Shown here: in pieces, positions 44,921 to 54,776 of the stretch
Layout: every line of letters begins with the position of its first letter
Numbering within the stretch: position 1 is the stretch's first letter
Source: Oceaniovalibus sp. ACAM 378
Lineage (GTDB): Bacteria > Pseudomonadota > Alphaproteobacteria > Rhodobacterales > Rhodobacteraceae
Assembly: GCF_008085915.1 (NCBI RefSeq)
Contig: NZ_VSJK01000015.1
Coordinates: forward strand, 1-64,000
Direction of reading: 5' to 3'
Length of the DNA: 64,000 bases
Position numbers and translations under genes: made by a program
The notes under the pieces: model-generated
What the model was told of the DNA's origin: nothing
The model's input: only the letters and a program-made list of their open reading frames with translations
Database searches by the model: none

Positions 44921-45280
44921 ATGAAATTTACCGAAGAACACGAATGGCTGCGGGTCGAAGACGACCTTGTCGTCGTCGGCATCACCGAGCACGCGGCTGA
45001 ACAGCTGGGGGATCTGGTGTTCGTCGAGCTGCCCGATGTGGGCCGCCCCGTGACCAAGGACGAAGAGGTTGTGGTGATCGAATCGGTCAAGGCCGCATCC
45101 GACATCCTGGCCCCGGTTGATGGTGAAATCGTCGAAGTGAACGACGTGCTGACCGACAACCCATCTTTGGTCAACGAAGACGCCACAGGCAACGGCTGGA
45201 TGTTCAAGCTCAAGATCGAGGACATGTCGGTGCTTGATGATATGATGGACGAAGAAGCCTATCTCAAGTTCATCGGTTGA
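44921..45280 (+). CDS. gcvH: Glycine cleavage system H protein
   Basis: A 119-residue lipoyl carrier. The lipoylated Lys57 lies in VVVIESVKAASDILAPV, and the start MKFTEEHEWLRVE and the ending DEEAYLKFIG are family typical. It shuttles the aminomethyl group between GcvP, GcvT and the L protein. CAGGAG lies ten bases before the ATG, 29 bases after gcvT. The L protein gene (lpd) is not in this window. Confidence 0.97.
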   Translation: MKFTEEHEWLRVEDDLVVVGITEHAAEQLGDLVFVELPDVGRPVTKDEEVVVIESVKAASDILAPVDGEIVEVNDVLTDNPSLVNEDATGNGWMFKLKIEDMSVLDDMMDEEAYLKFIG

Positions 45281-45329
45281 TCGGAGGCTGATCGGGCGCT
45301 GAACCGGCCCGGATGAGTTTTCGACGCTT

Positions 45330-45430
45330 CCGGCAGGGGTATTTCGGGAAAATGGATTGTGGCGACCGCCCGATCACCGCTTCCTGGATTATCCCTGCCG
45401 GTGGCACGGCCGCTTGCGGCCTTTCCCTTT
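45330..45430 (+). promoter_or_regulatory. Structured spacer between gcvH and gcvP
   Basis: CCGGCAGGG (45330-45338) can pair with CCCTGCCGG (45393-45401), enclosing 54 bases. It is followed by GGCCG-CTTG-CGGCC-type hairpin (45408-45421) and TTTCCCTTT. This looks like a terminator or attenuator that would lower gcvP relative to gcvTH. The left arm also resembles the repeat at 27250. Confidence 0.5.
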
Positions 45431-45453
45431 CATTTCCGCCGCGGAGTCCTGCG

Positions 45454-48297
45454 ATGACCTTCAAGCCCACTGACTATCTGCCCTATGATTTCGCCAACCG
45501 CCGCCACATCGGGCCTTCGCCTGCGGAAATGTCCGATATGCTGGCGACGCTGGGCGTTGCAACTCTTGACGAACTGATCGACCAGACGGTGCCCAAATCG
45601 ATCCGGCAGGCCGAGCCGCTGGATTTCGGCAAGCCAAAGTCCGAGCGTGAACTGCTGTGGTACATGGCTCAGGTGGCGAAGAAAAATCAGGTTTTCTCAA
45701 GCATGATCGGCCACGGGTATCATGGCACCGTCACGCCGCCCGTGATCCAACGGAACATTCTGGAAAATCCGGCATGGTACACCGCCTATACCCCCTATCA
45801 GCCCGAGATCTCGCAAGGACGGCTTGAGGCGCTGCTGAACTATCAGACCATGGTCTGCGATCTGACCGGGTTGGATATTGCCAACGCCTCGCTGCTGGAC
45901 GAATCGACAGCGGCCGCCGAAGCGATGACAATGGCGCTGCGAACCAGCAAATCGAAGTCCATGAAGTTCTTCGTGGACGAGCAATGCCATGCGCAGAACA
46001 TCGCGGTCATTCGCACCCGGGCCACCCCGCTGGATATCGAGGTTGTGGTGGGCAATCCTGCCGATCTTGACCCGTCCACCGTGTTCGGTGCGGTGTTCCA
46101 GTATCCCGGCACCCACGGATATCTGATGGATTTCACCGATATCACCGCCGGTCTGCATGGGGCAGGCGCGCTTGCCGTGGTCATCGCCGATCCGCTGGCG
46201 CTGACCCTGCTGAAAGAGCCGGGCGCGATGGGCGCGGATATCGCCGTTGGCAGCACCCAGAGATTTGGCGTGCCCATGGGCTATGGTGGGCCCCACGCGG
46301 CCTATATGGCGTGCAAGGACGCGCTGAAGCGGACAATGCCCGGACGGATCGTTGGCGTTTCCATCGATGCGCGCGGCAACAAGGCTTACCGTCTTGCGCT
46401 GCAGACCCGCGAACAGCACATCCGCCGGGAAAAGGCCACGTCGAACGTCTGTACCGCGCAGGCTCTGCTGGCTGTGATGGCATCGTTCTATGGGGTGTTC
46501 CACGGACCGGAAGGGTTGAAAGCCATCGCCCAACGGATTCACCGCAAAACGGTGCGCGTGGCGCAAGTGTTTGAAGACGAAGGGTTCACCGTTGAGCCCG
46601 CCGCGTTCTTCGACACGATCACCGTGGAAGTCGGTGCGATGCAGGGCGCAATCCTGGACGAAGCCCGGCGTCAGAAGATCAACCTGCGCGTTGTCGGCAA
46701 GACCAAGCTGGGGATCACGCTGGATGAAACCACGCGCCCCGAAACCGTCGAACGTCTGTGGGAATCGTTCGGGATCAAGGGGCGCCGCGACGGTCTGAAT
46801 GCTGACTTCCGCATTCCCGAAGGGTTGCTGCGCACCTCTGAATACCTGACCCATCCGGTGTTCCACATGAACCGCGCTGAAACCGAGATGATGCGGTATA
46901 TGCGCCGCCTTTCGGACCGCGATCTTGCGCTTGACCGCGCGATGATCCCGCTTGGCTCGTGCACAATGAAGCTGAATGCCGCGGTCGAGATGATGCCGAT
47001 CTCCTGGCCGGAATTCAGCCAGATCCATCCCTTCGCCCCGCTCGATCAGGTCGTGGGTTACACCGAGATGCTGACCGATCTCTCCGCGAAACTGTGCCAG
47101 ATCACCGGTTATGCGGCGATGTCGTTGCAGCCAAACAGCGGCGCGCAGGGCGAATATGCCGGACTGCTGACGATCATCGGCTATCATCAGGCGAACGGCG
47201 ATGATCAGCGTGATGTCTGCCTGATTCCGGTCAATGCCCATGGCACCAACCCGGCCAGTGCCCAGATGTGCGGCATGAAGGTGGTTGTGGTGAAATGCAC
47301 CGAGCGCGGCGATATCGACGTCGAGGATTTCCGCGCCAAGGCCAAGGCGGCAGGCGATAAGCTGGCGGCCTGCATGATCACCTATCCCAGCACCCATGGT
47401 GTGTTCGAGGAGACGGTAAGGGAAGTCTGCGAAATCACCCACCAGTATGGCGGTCAGGTGTATCTGGACGGTGCCAACCTGAACGCGATGGTTGGCCTGT
47501 CGAAGCCCGGTGAAATCGGCGGTGACGTGTCGCACCTGAACCTGCACAAGACGTTCTGCATCCCGCATGGCGGCGGTGGACCCGGCATGGGTCCGATCGG
47601 CGTCGGGGCGCATCTTGCGCCCTATCTGCCCGGACATCCGGAACAGGGCACCGAGGGACCGGTCAGCGGGGCACCTTACGGCAGCGCGTCGATTCTGCCG
47701 ATCAGCTGGGCCTATTGCCTGTTGATGGGCGGCGCGGGTCTGACACAGGCGACGAAAGTGGCAATCCTGAACGCGAACTATATCGCCAAGCGGCTGGAGG
47801 GCGCTTTCAACGTGCTTTATACCGGCTCGCAGGGCCGGGTGGCGCATGAGTGCATCCTTGACACGCGCCCGTTCGAGAAGTCCGCAGGGGTTACTGTCGA
47901 TGACGTGGCCAAACGGTTGATCGACAACGGTTTCCACGCACCAACGATGAGCTGGCCTGTCGCAGGCACGCTGATGGTCGAACCCACAGAAAGCGAGACC
48001 AAGGCCGAGATCGACCGGTTCTGCGACGCGATGCTGGATATTCGCGCCGAAATCCGTGCGATCGAAGAAGGCGGCGATGCAGTGAACAACCCGCTGAAGA
48101 ACGCCCCGCACACGGTCGAGGATCTGGTGGGCGAATGGGATCGGCCCTACACCCGCGAACAGGGCTGCTATCCCAAGGGTGCGTTCCGGGTCGACAAATA
48201 CTGGCCGCCGGTCAATCGGGTCGACAACGCCTTTGGAGACCGCAATCTGGTCTGCACCTGCCCGCCGCTGGAAGATTATCTGGACGCGGCGGAATAA
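45454..48297 (+). CDS. gcvP: Glycine dehydrogenase (decarboxylating), P protein
   Basis: A 947-residue pyridoxal-phosphate enzyme, full length for the fused P protein. The start at 45454 has GGAG eight bases upstream. The frame to 45313 is leader. Key parts are [20 protein letters not shown] at the N-terminus, the glycine-rich loop in the first half, and the PLP Lys in [19 protein letters not shown] in the second half. It decarboxylates glycine and loads GcvH. Last gene of the operon, ending four bases from the convergent DUF2254 gene. Confidence 0.96.
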   Translation: MTFKPTDYLPYDFANRRHIGPSPAEMSDMLATLGVATLDELIDQTVPKSIRQAEPLDFGKPKSERELLWYMAQVAKKNQVFSSMIGHGYHGTVTPPVIQRNILENPAWYTAYTPYQPEISQGRLEALLNYQTMVCDLTGLDIANASLLDESTAAAEAMTMALRTSKSKSMKFFVDEQCHAQNIAVIRTRATPLDIEVVVGNPADLDPSTVFGAVFQYPGTHGYLMDFTDITAGLHGAGALAVVIADPLALTLLKEPGAMGADIAVGSTQRFGVPMGYGGPHAAYMACKDALKRTMPGRIVGVSIDARGNKAYRLALQTREQHIRREKATSNVCTAQALLAVMASFYGVFHGPEGLKAIAQRIHRKTVRVAQVFEDEGFTVEPAAFFDTITVEVGAMQGAILDEARRQKINLRVVGKTKLGITLDETTRPETVERLWESFGIKGRRDGLNADFRIPEGLLRTSEYLTHPVFHMNRAETEMMRYMRRLSDRDLALDRAMIPLGSCTMKLNAAVEMMPISWPEFSQIHPFAPLDQVVGYTEMLTDLSAKLCQITGYAAMSLQPNSGAQGEYAGLLTIIGYHQANGDDQRDVCLIPVNAHGTNPASAQMCGMKVVVVKCTERGDIDVEDFRAKAKAAGDKLAACMITYPSTHGVFEETVREVCEITHQYGGQVYLDGANLNAMVGLSKPGEIGGDVSHLNLHKTFCIPHGGGGPGMGPIGVGAHLAPYLPGHPEQGTEGPVSGAPYGSASILPISWAYCLLMGGAGLTQATKVAILNANYIAKRLEGAFNVLYTGSQGRVAHECILDTRPFEKSAGVTVDDVAKRLIDNGFHAPTMSWPVAGTLMVEPTESETKAEIDRFCDAMLDIRAEIRAIEEGGDAVNNPLKNAPHTVEDLVGEWDRPYTREQGCYPKGAFRVDKYWPPVNRVDNAFGDRNLVCTCPPLEDYLDAAE

Positions 48298-48301
48298 GCG
48301 G

Positions 48302-49552
48302 TCAGTCGGCCAATTCGTTGATCACGTCCTGGAGGCGGCTTCGGTCGTCCTCCAGGGTCAGCGCCTGCATCGCGCGGTCTTTTGATCGGCGCGCGCAGGC
48401 GCGGGCAGCGGTACCGAATTCGGTGTCGCGATCGCGGCCAAGATCGGCCAGCACCTTTTGCAATCTGATCTGAAGCTCGACAATTGCGGCACCATCCCGG
48501 GCAATGGGATCAAAAGCGTCTTCCATCAGCGCCCCGGCGGACAACGGTGCCACATGAATTCGGGGATACAAACGCTCAGCGCCTGGTTCTGTCCGGTCGC
48601 GGAACCGTGCCAGCAGTTTGTGCTGCCGCGTCAACACGTCGATCGCAGTGCCCGGATCGTTGATGCCGGGTGACAGGGCGCGCTGGGCGACTTCGGACAA
48701 TACGATAATGCCAAAGCGCGGATCCTGATCGAATTCGCGCGAGTCACCGACGGTAAATGCCTCGTGGACCTGATCAAGATCACAGATGCCGGTCAGATGG
48801 GCCAGAATCTGACCCTCGGTCAAAAAGCTGCCGGGGCAGGCGGTAAGATAGATTTCAAAATCTCCATCCTCGGCCAGTTTCGACAGATGCGGGATGTCCA
48901 CATGCTGTACATATCCGGTGCGCCGACACAGGACAGGCGCGCCCAACGGCTCTCCGTGCAGCGGCGTTCCACCCATACAGGGATTCTCTACCCAAACGGT
49001 CATTGCACGACTGGCCGCAGTTTCGACCGTGCGCGTGGTTTCCACGACGCTGCCCAGATCGCTGAGGTGGGAAATCCAGCGCAAGATTGCCACAACAATC
49101 AGCCCGATCACCAGCAGGGTAAACGCCAGGATCACCGCCGCCGCATCCCCCTGATACAGTTGCGTTCCCAGTGTTATCACCCCAACGAGCGAAAACAGGA
49201 AGGCACCAAGGAACGTCGCCAGAACGTTCTGCGTCGTTGTGTCTTCCAATAACAGTTGATGGGACCGCGGCGTCCCTTGCGTGCTGGCGGATTGACGCGC
49301 CGAGACCATGACGGAAAGCGAAAAGATCACCACGGACAACATACCGGTCGCCACGATCTGCAGTATCTTCTCAACCGCTTCCGGTTTGACCGCCTTGGCA
49401 ATTTGGTCTGGAACCAAAGGCGCAAGTTGTCCCGAGCCGACCGCAGCCACGATCCCGAGACCCGCAATCAGCGCCGAGCGGACCCACACCTTTCGCGACC
49501 AGCGGCGCAGGCTATAGAGGTTGCTGGACAGGAACTGGGCCGGGCTTGACAT
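48302..49552 (-). CDS. DUF2254 membrane protein
   Basis: A 416-residue protein with four membrane helices in the first 155 residues (SALIAGLGIVAAVGSGQLAP; MLSVVIFSLSVMVSARQSAS; TFLGAFLFSLVGVITLG; AVILAFTLLVIGLIVVAILRW) and a long soluble C-terminal part with SPGINDPGTAIDVL. This arrangement is the DUF2254 family. Function is unknown. It is common in proteobacteria and may sense or transport. Single gene, upstream of tRNA-Ala on the other strand. Confidence 0.9.
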   Translation of the reverse strand: MSSPAQFLSSNLYSLRRWSRKVWVRSALIAGLGIVAAVGSGQLAPLVPDQIAKAVKPEAVEKILQIVATGMLSVVIFSLSVMVSARQSASTQGTPRSHQLLLEDTTTQNVLATFLGAFLFSLVGVITLGTQLYQGDAAAVILAFTLLVIGLIVVAILRWISHLSDLGSVVETTRTVETAASRAMTVWVENPCMGGTPLHGEPLGAPVLCRRTGYVQHVDIPHLSKLAEDGDFEIYLTACPGSFLTEGQILAHLTGICDLDQVHEAFTVGDSREFDQDPRFGIIVLSEVAQRALSPGINDPGTAIDVLTRQHKLLARFRDRTEPGAERLYPRIHVAPLSAGALMEDAFDPIARDGAAIVELQIRLQKVLADLGRDRDTEFGTAARACARRSKDRAMQALTLEDDRSRLQDVINELAD

Positions 49553-49661
49553 ATATCACCAATACCCGAGGACAGAACAGGTTCCCAAGGAAATCTGAGC
49601 GCAGGCTCGTTGCCGAAACCTTGACAGAACGATGTCGATGGTCCACCTAAATCACACCAGT

Positions 49662-49737
49662 GGGGTCGTAGCTCAGTTGGGAGAGCGCGTCGTTCGCAAC
49701 GACGAGGTCGTCGGTTCGATCCCGATCGACTCCACCA
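49662..49737 (+). tRNA. tRNA-Ala (anticodon CGC)
   Basis: A 76-base cloverleaf with encoded CCA. The acceptor stem GGGGTCG pairs with CGACTCC and contains the G3-U70 pair that identifies alanine tRNAs. The anticodon loop is TTCGCAA (anticodon CGC) in a CGTCG/CGACG stem, and the T-arm is GTCGGTTCGATCCCGAT. Confidence 0.97.
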
Positions 49738-49842
49738 TATCCAAATATCTCCGGCACGTGGCTTTCAGACGTTTGCTGCTTGTGGGCTTCCGCTTATGGA
49801 CTTACCCGGCGGCGGCACGCGCCGCCGCCGGGTCAACCGAGA

Positions 49843-50028
49843 TCAGATCAGGGTGATGTCATCCATGATCGAACCGACCAGAGCGATGTTGGCCAGCGTC
49901 AATGTGTTGCCGTCACCAAAATCGAACACCACATTGCCATTGATCACGCTGGCCAGCGGCGCAAGGTCGGCCATCCGTGATAACATCTGCACGGCATTGA
50001 ATCCGGTGGCGAACACGGTTGCGTCCCT
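49843..50028 (-). pseudogene. C-terminal remnant of an RTX-type calcium-binding protein
   Basis: Sixty-one codons ending VVFDFGDGNTLTLANIAL and a short acidic tail have the look of the C-terminal secretion end of RTX/hemolysin-type proteins. The upstream part lacks any nonapeptide repeats, so only the tail remains. A GTG at 50016 with AGGGA eight bases upstream could still start a short peptide. It lies just left of an operon that ends in a sulfatase-RTX fusion. Confidence 0.45.
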
Positions 50029-50133
50029 GCCGGGCATTGGGCAAGAACAGGTCAGGCCGAACGCAATCGAGCAAGTGTTTCTGGCGGCCATGTGCAACCG
50101 GACCGATCCCGCAATCCCGAAGGGAGAGACAAG

Positions 50134-51498
50134 ATGCTGAGAGGTCAGACCGGCGTCCTGCTGCGGGTCGAGAATGGAACCGTCATCGGCTTTGATGAAA
50201 CCGGGCTGATCCTGCGGCTGTCCGACACCACGCTTGCCGATCTTCGGGCGCGGCTTGATCTGCGACAGGGGCAGGGCGGCGGCGGTGCGGATGGCTGGAT
50301 TGATCCGGCCACACTGGGCGATATCGATGCCTGGGGGCTGCGCCGTGTGGGGGACTGGATCGGGTTTCAGGCACGGCTGGCGGGGTATGACGGCCCGCGC
50401 GGATTTCGCAGGCATGTCACCGGTGGCGATATCATGGCCGATACCGCCGGGCCCGTGTTGGCGGTCCTTTCGCTTGGGGGTGCGCGACGGGCATGGACAG
50501 GCGCGGCGCGCCCGACATTTCCGGCGCATGTTTTGTCCCCCGGCGACGATCTGGGACCGGTCGGCGGCGGGGGAGAGTCGCCTGCGGTGCCGTGCGACAG
50601 GTTGCAGCAGGTCACCGAAGCGACGCTCGACACAATGACGGCAGATGCCTTGTTGCGGCGGCGCGTCGCGGCGGGACGGGCGCAGCCGTTGATCGTCGCG
50701 CGCTGCGAAACCGATGCCAGCGTTTCGGCGACAGCTCTTTGCGATGGACCGGCGATGGCGCAATTGGAACAGGTGATCCGCAACACTGCGGCAGCAGCAA
50801 CCGTCTTGGGAACCCGGGCGCGGATCGCCTCGGTTGCTCTCGATTTCGGGGCCGAGGATGTGGTGGAGGGTGAGACCGCCTTTGTCGCTGCGATGCACCG
50901 GATCATGGACCGGATCGCGGCTCTGTGTGCCGCGCTGCATATGCAAGCGCCGTTGTTCCACCTGCGCAGTGACGAAACCGGGGCGCGTGTGCGCGAACAT
51001 TGGCAATTGGCGGTGTTTCCCGGGGTCCATCGAGTAACGGTCAGTGCGCCGGGATATATGTTCGATTTCGACGATGATCACCGGCCCACGGCCACTGCGA
51101 TGGAGGCTATGGCGGCGATGGAATCCCATGCCATCGACGCGGATCTGTCCCGCACCCCATGGTCCTGCCCCCGGCCCCTGCTGGCCGAGAGCACCGGCCC
51201 GGCGCAGATCCGCGTGACGTTTGATGGGGTGGGCGGTCTGGTGCTGGACGGGCAAACCCTGCGGGGCGTGGCGGGCGATCTGGGATTCTCGCTGTTTAAC
51301 GGGGATGCCGCAGTGCATGTGACAGGGGTGCATGTCGATCCGGGTGATCCGCTGGCGTTGTTGCTAGATCATCCGCAGGGCGCACTGACCCGGTTGCACT
51401 ATGCCGTGGGGCGGCGCGGCGGGGTGCGCGATGGCTGGGCGCAGGACGGGCTGCACCGCTGGGCGATTCCTGCCGATCTGCCGGTGGCCCCATGCTGA
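50134..51498 (+). CDS. Unknown protein, possibly SGNH-hydrolase-like
   Basis: A 454-residue protein starting at 50134 behind GGGAGAGACA. No clear signal peptide. The order of elements (LIVARCETDASVSATALCDG, then ASVALDFGAEDVVEGETAFV, then a FDDDHRPTATAMEAMAAM helix) resembles SGNH/sialate-esterase proteins, where the second segment would be the W-GE-D block and the last the catalytic D..H. The Trp-Gly-Glu pattern is not intact, so activity is doubtful. It overlaps the next gene by seven bases in an operon with a sulfatase, which suggests a role on sulfated or acetylated glycans. Confidence 0.5.
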   Translation: MLRGQTGVLLRVENGTVIGFDETGLILRLSDTTLADLRARLDLRQGQGGGGADGWIDPATLGDIDAWGLRRVGDWIGFQARLAGYDGPRGFRRHVTGGDIMADTAGPVLAVLSLGGARRAWTGAARPTFPAHVLSPGDDLGPVGGGGESPAVPCDRLQQVTEATLDTMTADALLRRRVAAGRAQPLIVARCETDASVSATALCDGPAMAQLEQVIRNTAAAATVLGTRARIASVALDFGAEDVVEGETAFVAAMHRIMDRIAALCAALHMQAPLFHLRSDETGARVREHWQLAVFPGVHRVTVSAPGYMFDFDDDHRPTATAMEAMAAMESHAIDADLSRTPWSCPRPLLAESTGPAQIRVTFDGVGGLVLDGQTLRGVAGDLGFSLFNGDAAVHVTGVHVDPGDPLALLLDHPQGALTRLHYAVGRRGGVRDGWAQDGLHRWAIPADLPVAPC

Positions 51499-52241
51499 GC
51501 CTGCCGCTGACCCTGCCCGCAGGCGCGCTGCTGGATCACGGGCAAGTCTCGCTGGATGAGATGTTGGGCGACCTTGGCGGTGTCTGGTTCAGTTTCGACA
51601 GCGCCTTGGCCGAGATCGAAGATGGCGCCATCGCCACTCTGCGCGCTCGCGTTGGCACCATGAGGGCGCGACGCACCGAGGCAAACACCGGCAATGGCCG
51701 GCTGGGGCGGTTCAACGGCGCCGATGTTCTGGAAACCCGGCCACGCGAAAACTGCGGCTTTGTCCTGACCGAAAGGATCGACTGCGCATTGATCGGGCTG
51801 ATTTGTGTTTTCGCTTCGCCCACCGGCGCGGCAGAAACCATCGCCTGTGTCGATTCCCGCAAGGGCGACAGTGCCCTCGTTCTGGTTGAGCGGGGCGGCA
51901 CCATTACCCTGACCGACCGCAATGCCAGCGCAGTCGCATCGGTTGCGGCACAGCCCGGCATGCAGGCGGTGTTCGCCACCATTGCGCCGGATCAGATCGC
52001 CCTGATCGGACCCGAGGCTCCTGCTGTGACGGCCAATTTGCCGGGCAGTTTTCAGCCCGGTCCCTGCGATGTTTTCATGGCCTGCCGACGCGGGCGGGCG
52101 GGTCTGCACAACACGCTGGGCGACCTCCGGCTGGCCGAGGTGATCTGCCTGCCCAACATGGATATCTGTCAGCCCGACGCCGCACAATTGCGCGATACCG
52201 TGCGCGCCTATGTGGAAAAGGTGTTCGGCCATGGGGTTTGA
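51492..52241 (+). CDS. Unknown protein, possibly lectin-like
   Basis: A 249-residue, beta-rich protein. The pattern CALIGLICVFASPTGAAETI, SALVLVERGGTITLTDRNAS and CDVFMACRRGRAGLHNTLGD followed by LAEVICLPN resembles concanavalin-A-like (LamG) domains that bind sugars, but I cannot confirm it. It begins inside the preceding gene and ends inside the next, so all three are made from one message. No signal peptide is visible. Confidence 0.5.
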   Translation: MLSLPLTLPAGALLDHGQVSLDEMLGDLGGVWFSFDSALAEIEDGAIATLRARVGTMRARRTEANTGNGRLGRFNGADVLETRPRENCGFVLTERIDCALIGLICVFASPTGAAETIACVDSRKGDSALVLVERGGTITLTDRNASAVASVAAQPGMQAVFATIAPDQIALIGPEAPAVTANLPGSFQPGPCDVFMACRRGRAGLHNTLGDLRLAEVICLPNMDICQPDAAQLRDTVRAYVEKVFGHGV

Positions 52242-54522
52242 TCGCGACAGCATTGCGGGCGACAACATCGCGGTCATCTGGATCGACGATCTGATCGACG
52301 TGTTCACCTGGCGCGATGCTTATGGTGTGACGATCCAGACCCCCAATCTGGACCGGTTGCTGGGGAGCGGGGTGCGGTTTTCCAACGCCTATGCCACGGT
52401 GCCGCTGTGCGCGCCCTGCCGCGCCGAACTGACAACGGGACTGTCGCCGTTTCGCACCGGGCTGGTCGATCTGAACCGGCTGTGGCGCGATGTTCTGCCC
52501 CCGACCGAGGCATGGCAATACGATCTGCGGCGCGCGGGGTTCCGTACTTTTACCACCGGCAAGACCGACGGAAACTATAACCCTATGCCCGAGGAATACC
52601 GGCGGGTGCTGTTTCACGAGGATGCGAAGGCCGAGGCGTTCGGCAAACGCACGGGTCACCGGGTCTATCTAGAGAAAGGCCCCGGCATCCGATCGATCAA
52701 TGCGCCCGACGACGACGGATCGCAGGACTGCAAACTGTATGATTACTGGGTGGCGCAGAATGCCATTGACCATCTGGCGGGTATCGATCCCGCGCGGCGA
52801 CATCTGATACAACTCGGGTTCAAACATCCGCACTATGATCTGGTCTGCCCCGATCGGTTTTATCAGATGTACGACGCCGATGCGATCCATTGGCCACAGG
52901 TCGCATCGCCCGAAGACTTCACCGGCCCGCAACCGGGCATGGCGACCTATGAGAACGCCTATATCGTCACCGGTCAGTTCACGCCTGAAAAGCTCGGCAC
53001 TGATGGCTGGCGCGAAGTTGTGCGCGGCTATTTCGCTGCCTGTTCGCATATGGATTACGAATTGGGGCGGTTCCTCGATGCCTTGGCCGCGTCACCCATT
53101 GCCGGGAACACGACGGTGGTCCTTCTGTCGGACAACGGGTTCAACCTTGGCACCCACGACAGTTTCCACAAGATGAGCCAGTGGGACAGTGCGGCCCATG
53201 TGCCGCTTGGTCTGTGGTCGCCAAGGATGCAGAGCGGGCAGGTGATCGACCTGCCGATATCGCTGCACAATCTTCCCAAGACCGTTCTTGACCTTGCCGG
53301 GCGGCCGCCCCGTGCGCATTGGACATCGGGGCAAAGCCTGCTGCCGCTGATTGATCCGTCCTTCGGCAGCTTCGATGAAACGAAATCGCCGATCACCTGT
53401 GTGTTCGGCACCCTGTCGGTGCGCCCTTCGGTGCCCGGATTCGAGCATCTGCGGTACTTCCGCTATCCCAATGGCGAGGAGCACGTCTATGACGTGGTCG
53501 CCGACCCCGGTGAGACGGTAAATCTGGCTGAAACCGCGCCTCTTGCGCTGCTGCGTGACGAATTGGTGCGCGGTGCACTGGATCTGGGCCTTGACCTGAG
53601 CGGGATGGCCGATCCGGCGGTCGGAGTGAATGCGATGATGGCGGTGGACGGTACGGTGGCCATGGCCGGGGGCAGTGGCGATAACCATTATTGGGCGTAT
53701 GGCGCGGATGCCGAGAGCATCGTCGAAGACTCCGACGGCGGCCATGATACCCTGTGGTACATGGGCGGCCCGGATGATTTCACCCTAAACCTGCCGAAGA
53801 ATGTCGAAGCGGTGCGCGTCGCCACGGTGCAAGCTCGGTACGAGGACGATCCGGCGACGCAAAAGGTGCTGCGCATCGTTGCTCATCCCGACAGTCCGAT
53901 CAATTTCGAAACCTCTGAGCGGGTGACGGTCGAGGTGACCGGAAGCCACGGCAATGACGAAATGATCGGCCCGAAATACGACGGTGCAACGTTTCACGGC
54001 GGGGCGGGCAATGACCGGCTCATCGCGCGTTCCGGGCGAGGGAAATCGGTGCACCGCTTCTTTGGCGGGCCGGGCGACGATTTTATCCAAGGTGGGGCCG
54101 GCCGCGACATTCTGGATGGCGGACCCGGCGACGACACCATCCACGGCGGAACCGGGCACAGTGTCATCCGGGGCGGTCCCGGTAACGACACCATCATCGA
54201 CGACGACGGAGCGTCCGAGATATTCACCGGTCCGGGGCGCAATTTGGTGACGTCTTTGGGCGGTGATGATGTGATTCACGTGGGCACCGGTCATAATGAA
54301 CTGACCGGCGGGCCGGGGGCGACGCAATACCGTGTGGCCTATGGCGGAGTCGCTTTGATCACCGACTGGAATGCTCGGGACCGGCTGGAACTGGTTGGCT
54401 GGCCGACTGAACCCGGGATATCGAAATCCGGCGACACAACTGAGATCACTTTGGGTTTATCGCGGATCCGCCTGTGTGGTGCGGCTTTGAGCGCACAGCA
54501 GTTGCTAAGAGTTGATGTCTAG
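52231..54522 (+). CDS. Sulfatase fused to RTX calcium-binding repeats
   Basis: A 763-residue protein starting at 52231. Residues 1-450 are a sulfatase of the alkaline-phosphatase fold: metal-binding Asp in IWIDDLID, the formylglycine motif C60-A-P-C-R64 within VPLCAPCRAELTTG, and LLSDNGFNLGTHDSFHK later. Residues 570-720 carry glycine/aspartate repeats such as GGAGRDILDGGPGDDTIHGG, and the C-terminus is free of repeats. RTX proteins usually leave by type I secretion without a signal peptide, and none is seen. This makes an extracellular polysaccharide sulfatase likely, plausible for algal glycans. The formylglycine-generating enzyme and exporter are not in the window. Confidence 0.85.
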   Translation: MGFDRDSIAGDNIAVIWIDDLIDVFTWRDAYGVTIQTPNLDRLLGSGVRFSNAYATVPLCAPCRAELTTGLSPFRTGLVDLNRLWRDVLPPTEAWQYDLRRAGFRTFTTGKTDGNYNPMPEEYRRVLFHEDAKAEAFGKRTGHRVYLEKGPGIRSINAPDDDGSQDCKLYDYWVAQNAIDHLAGIDPARRHLIQLGFKHPHYDLVCPDRFYQMYDADAIHWPQVASPEDFTGPQPGMATYENAYIVTGQFTPEKLGTDGWREVVRGYFAACSHMDYELGRFLDALAASPIAGNTTVVLLSDNGFNLGTHDSFHKMSQWDSAAHVPLGLWSPRMQSGQVIDLPISLHNLPKTVLDLAGRPPRAHWTSGQSLLPLIDPSFGSFDETKSPITCVFGTLSVRPSVPGFEHLRYFRYPNGEEHVYDVVADPGETVNLAETAPLALLRDELVRGALDLGLDLSGMADPAVGVNAMMAVDGTVAMAGGSGDNHYWAYGADAESIVEDSDGGHDTLWYMGGPDDFTLNLPKNVEAVRVATVQARYEDDPATQKVLRIVAHPDSPINFETSERVTVEVTGSHGNDEMIGPKYDGATFHGGAGNDRLIARSGRGKSVHRFFGGPGDDFIQGGAGRDILDGGPGDDTIHGGTGHSVIRGGPGNDTIIDDDGASEIFTGPGRNLVTSLGGDDVIHVGTGHNELTGGPGATQYRVAYGGVALITDWNARDRLELVGWPTEPGISKSGDTTEITLGLSRIRLCGAALSAQQLLRVDV

Positions 54523-54776
54523 GCTGACACTAATTGGGTATATCCCGAGAAAATTAAACGTTTTCTTCCTAAGGAACAGCACTTTTCAGGCATATAAGAG
54601 CATTGTAGGCGCGATCGATGCTTTGGGTTGGGAGAAGTTTACCGATAGGCGGTGAACGGCGGCGTTTCAGGGCGTCATCGGCGCAGTTGACACTGTGACC
54701 GCATCCCGGCACATCGCAGGACAGGAACTGTTTTGACGTCAGACGCGTTGAGGCCGAAGCATCCGGAGAGTCTTGC

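Noticed and set aside
45697-48111. An 804-codon minus-strand gene
   Set aside because: Antisense to gcvP, an effect of high GC in third positions.
49843-51333. A 496-codon minus-strand gene
   Set aside because: Most of it is antisense to the 50134 gene. Only the last 61 codons resemble a real protein end and are listed as a remnant.
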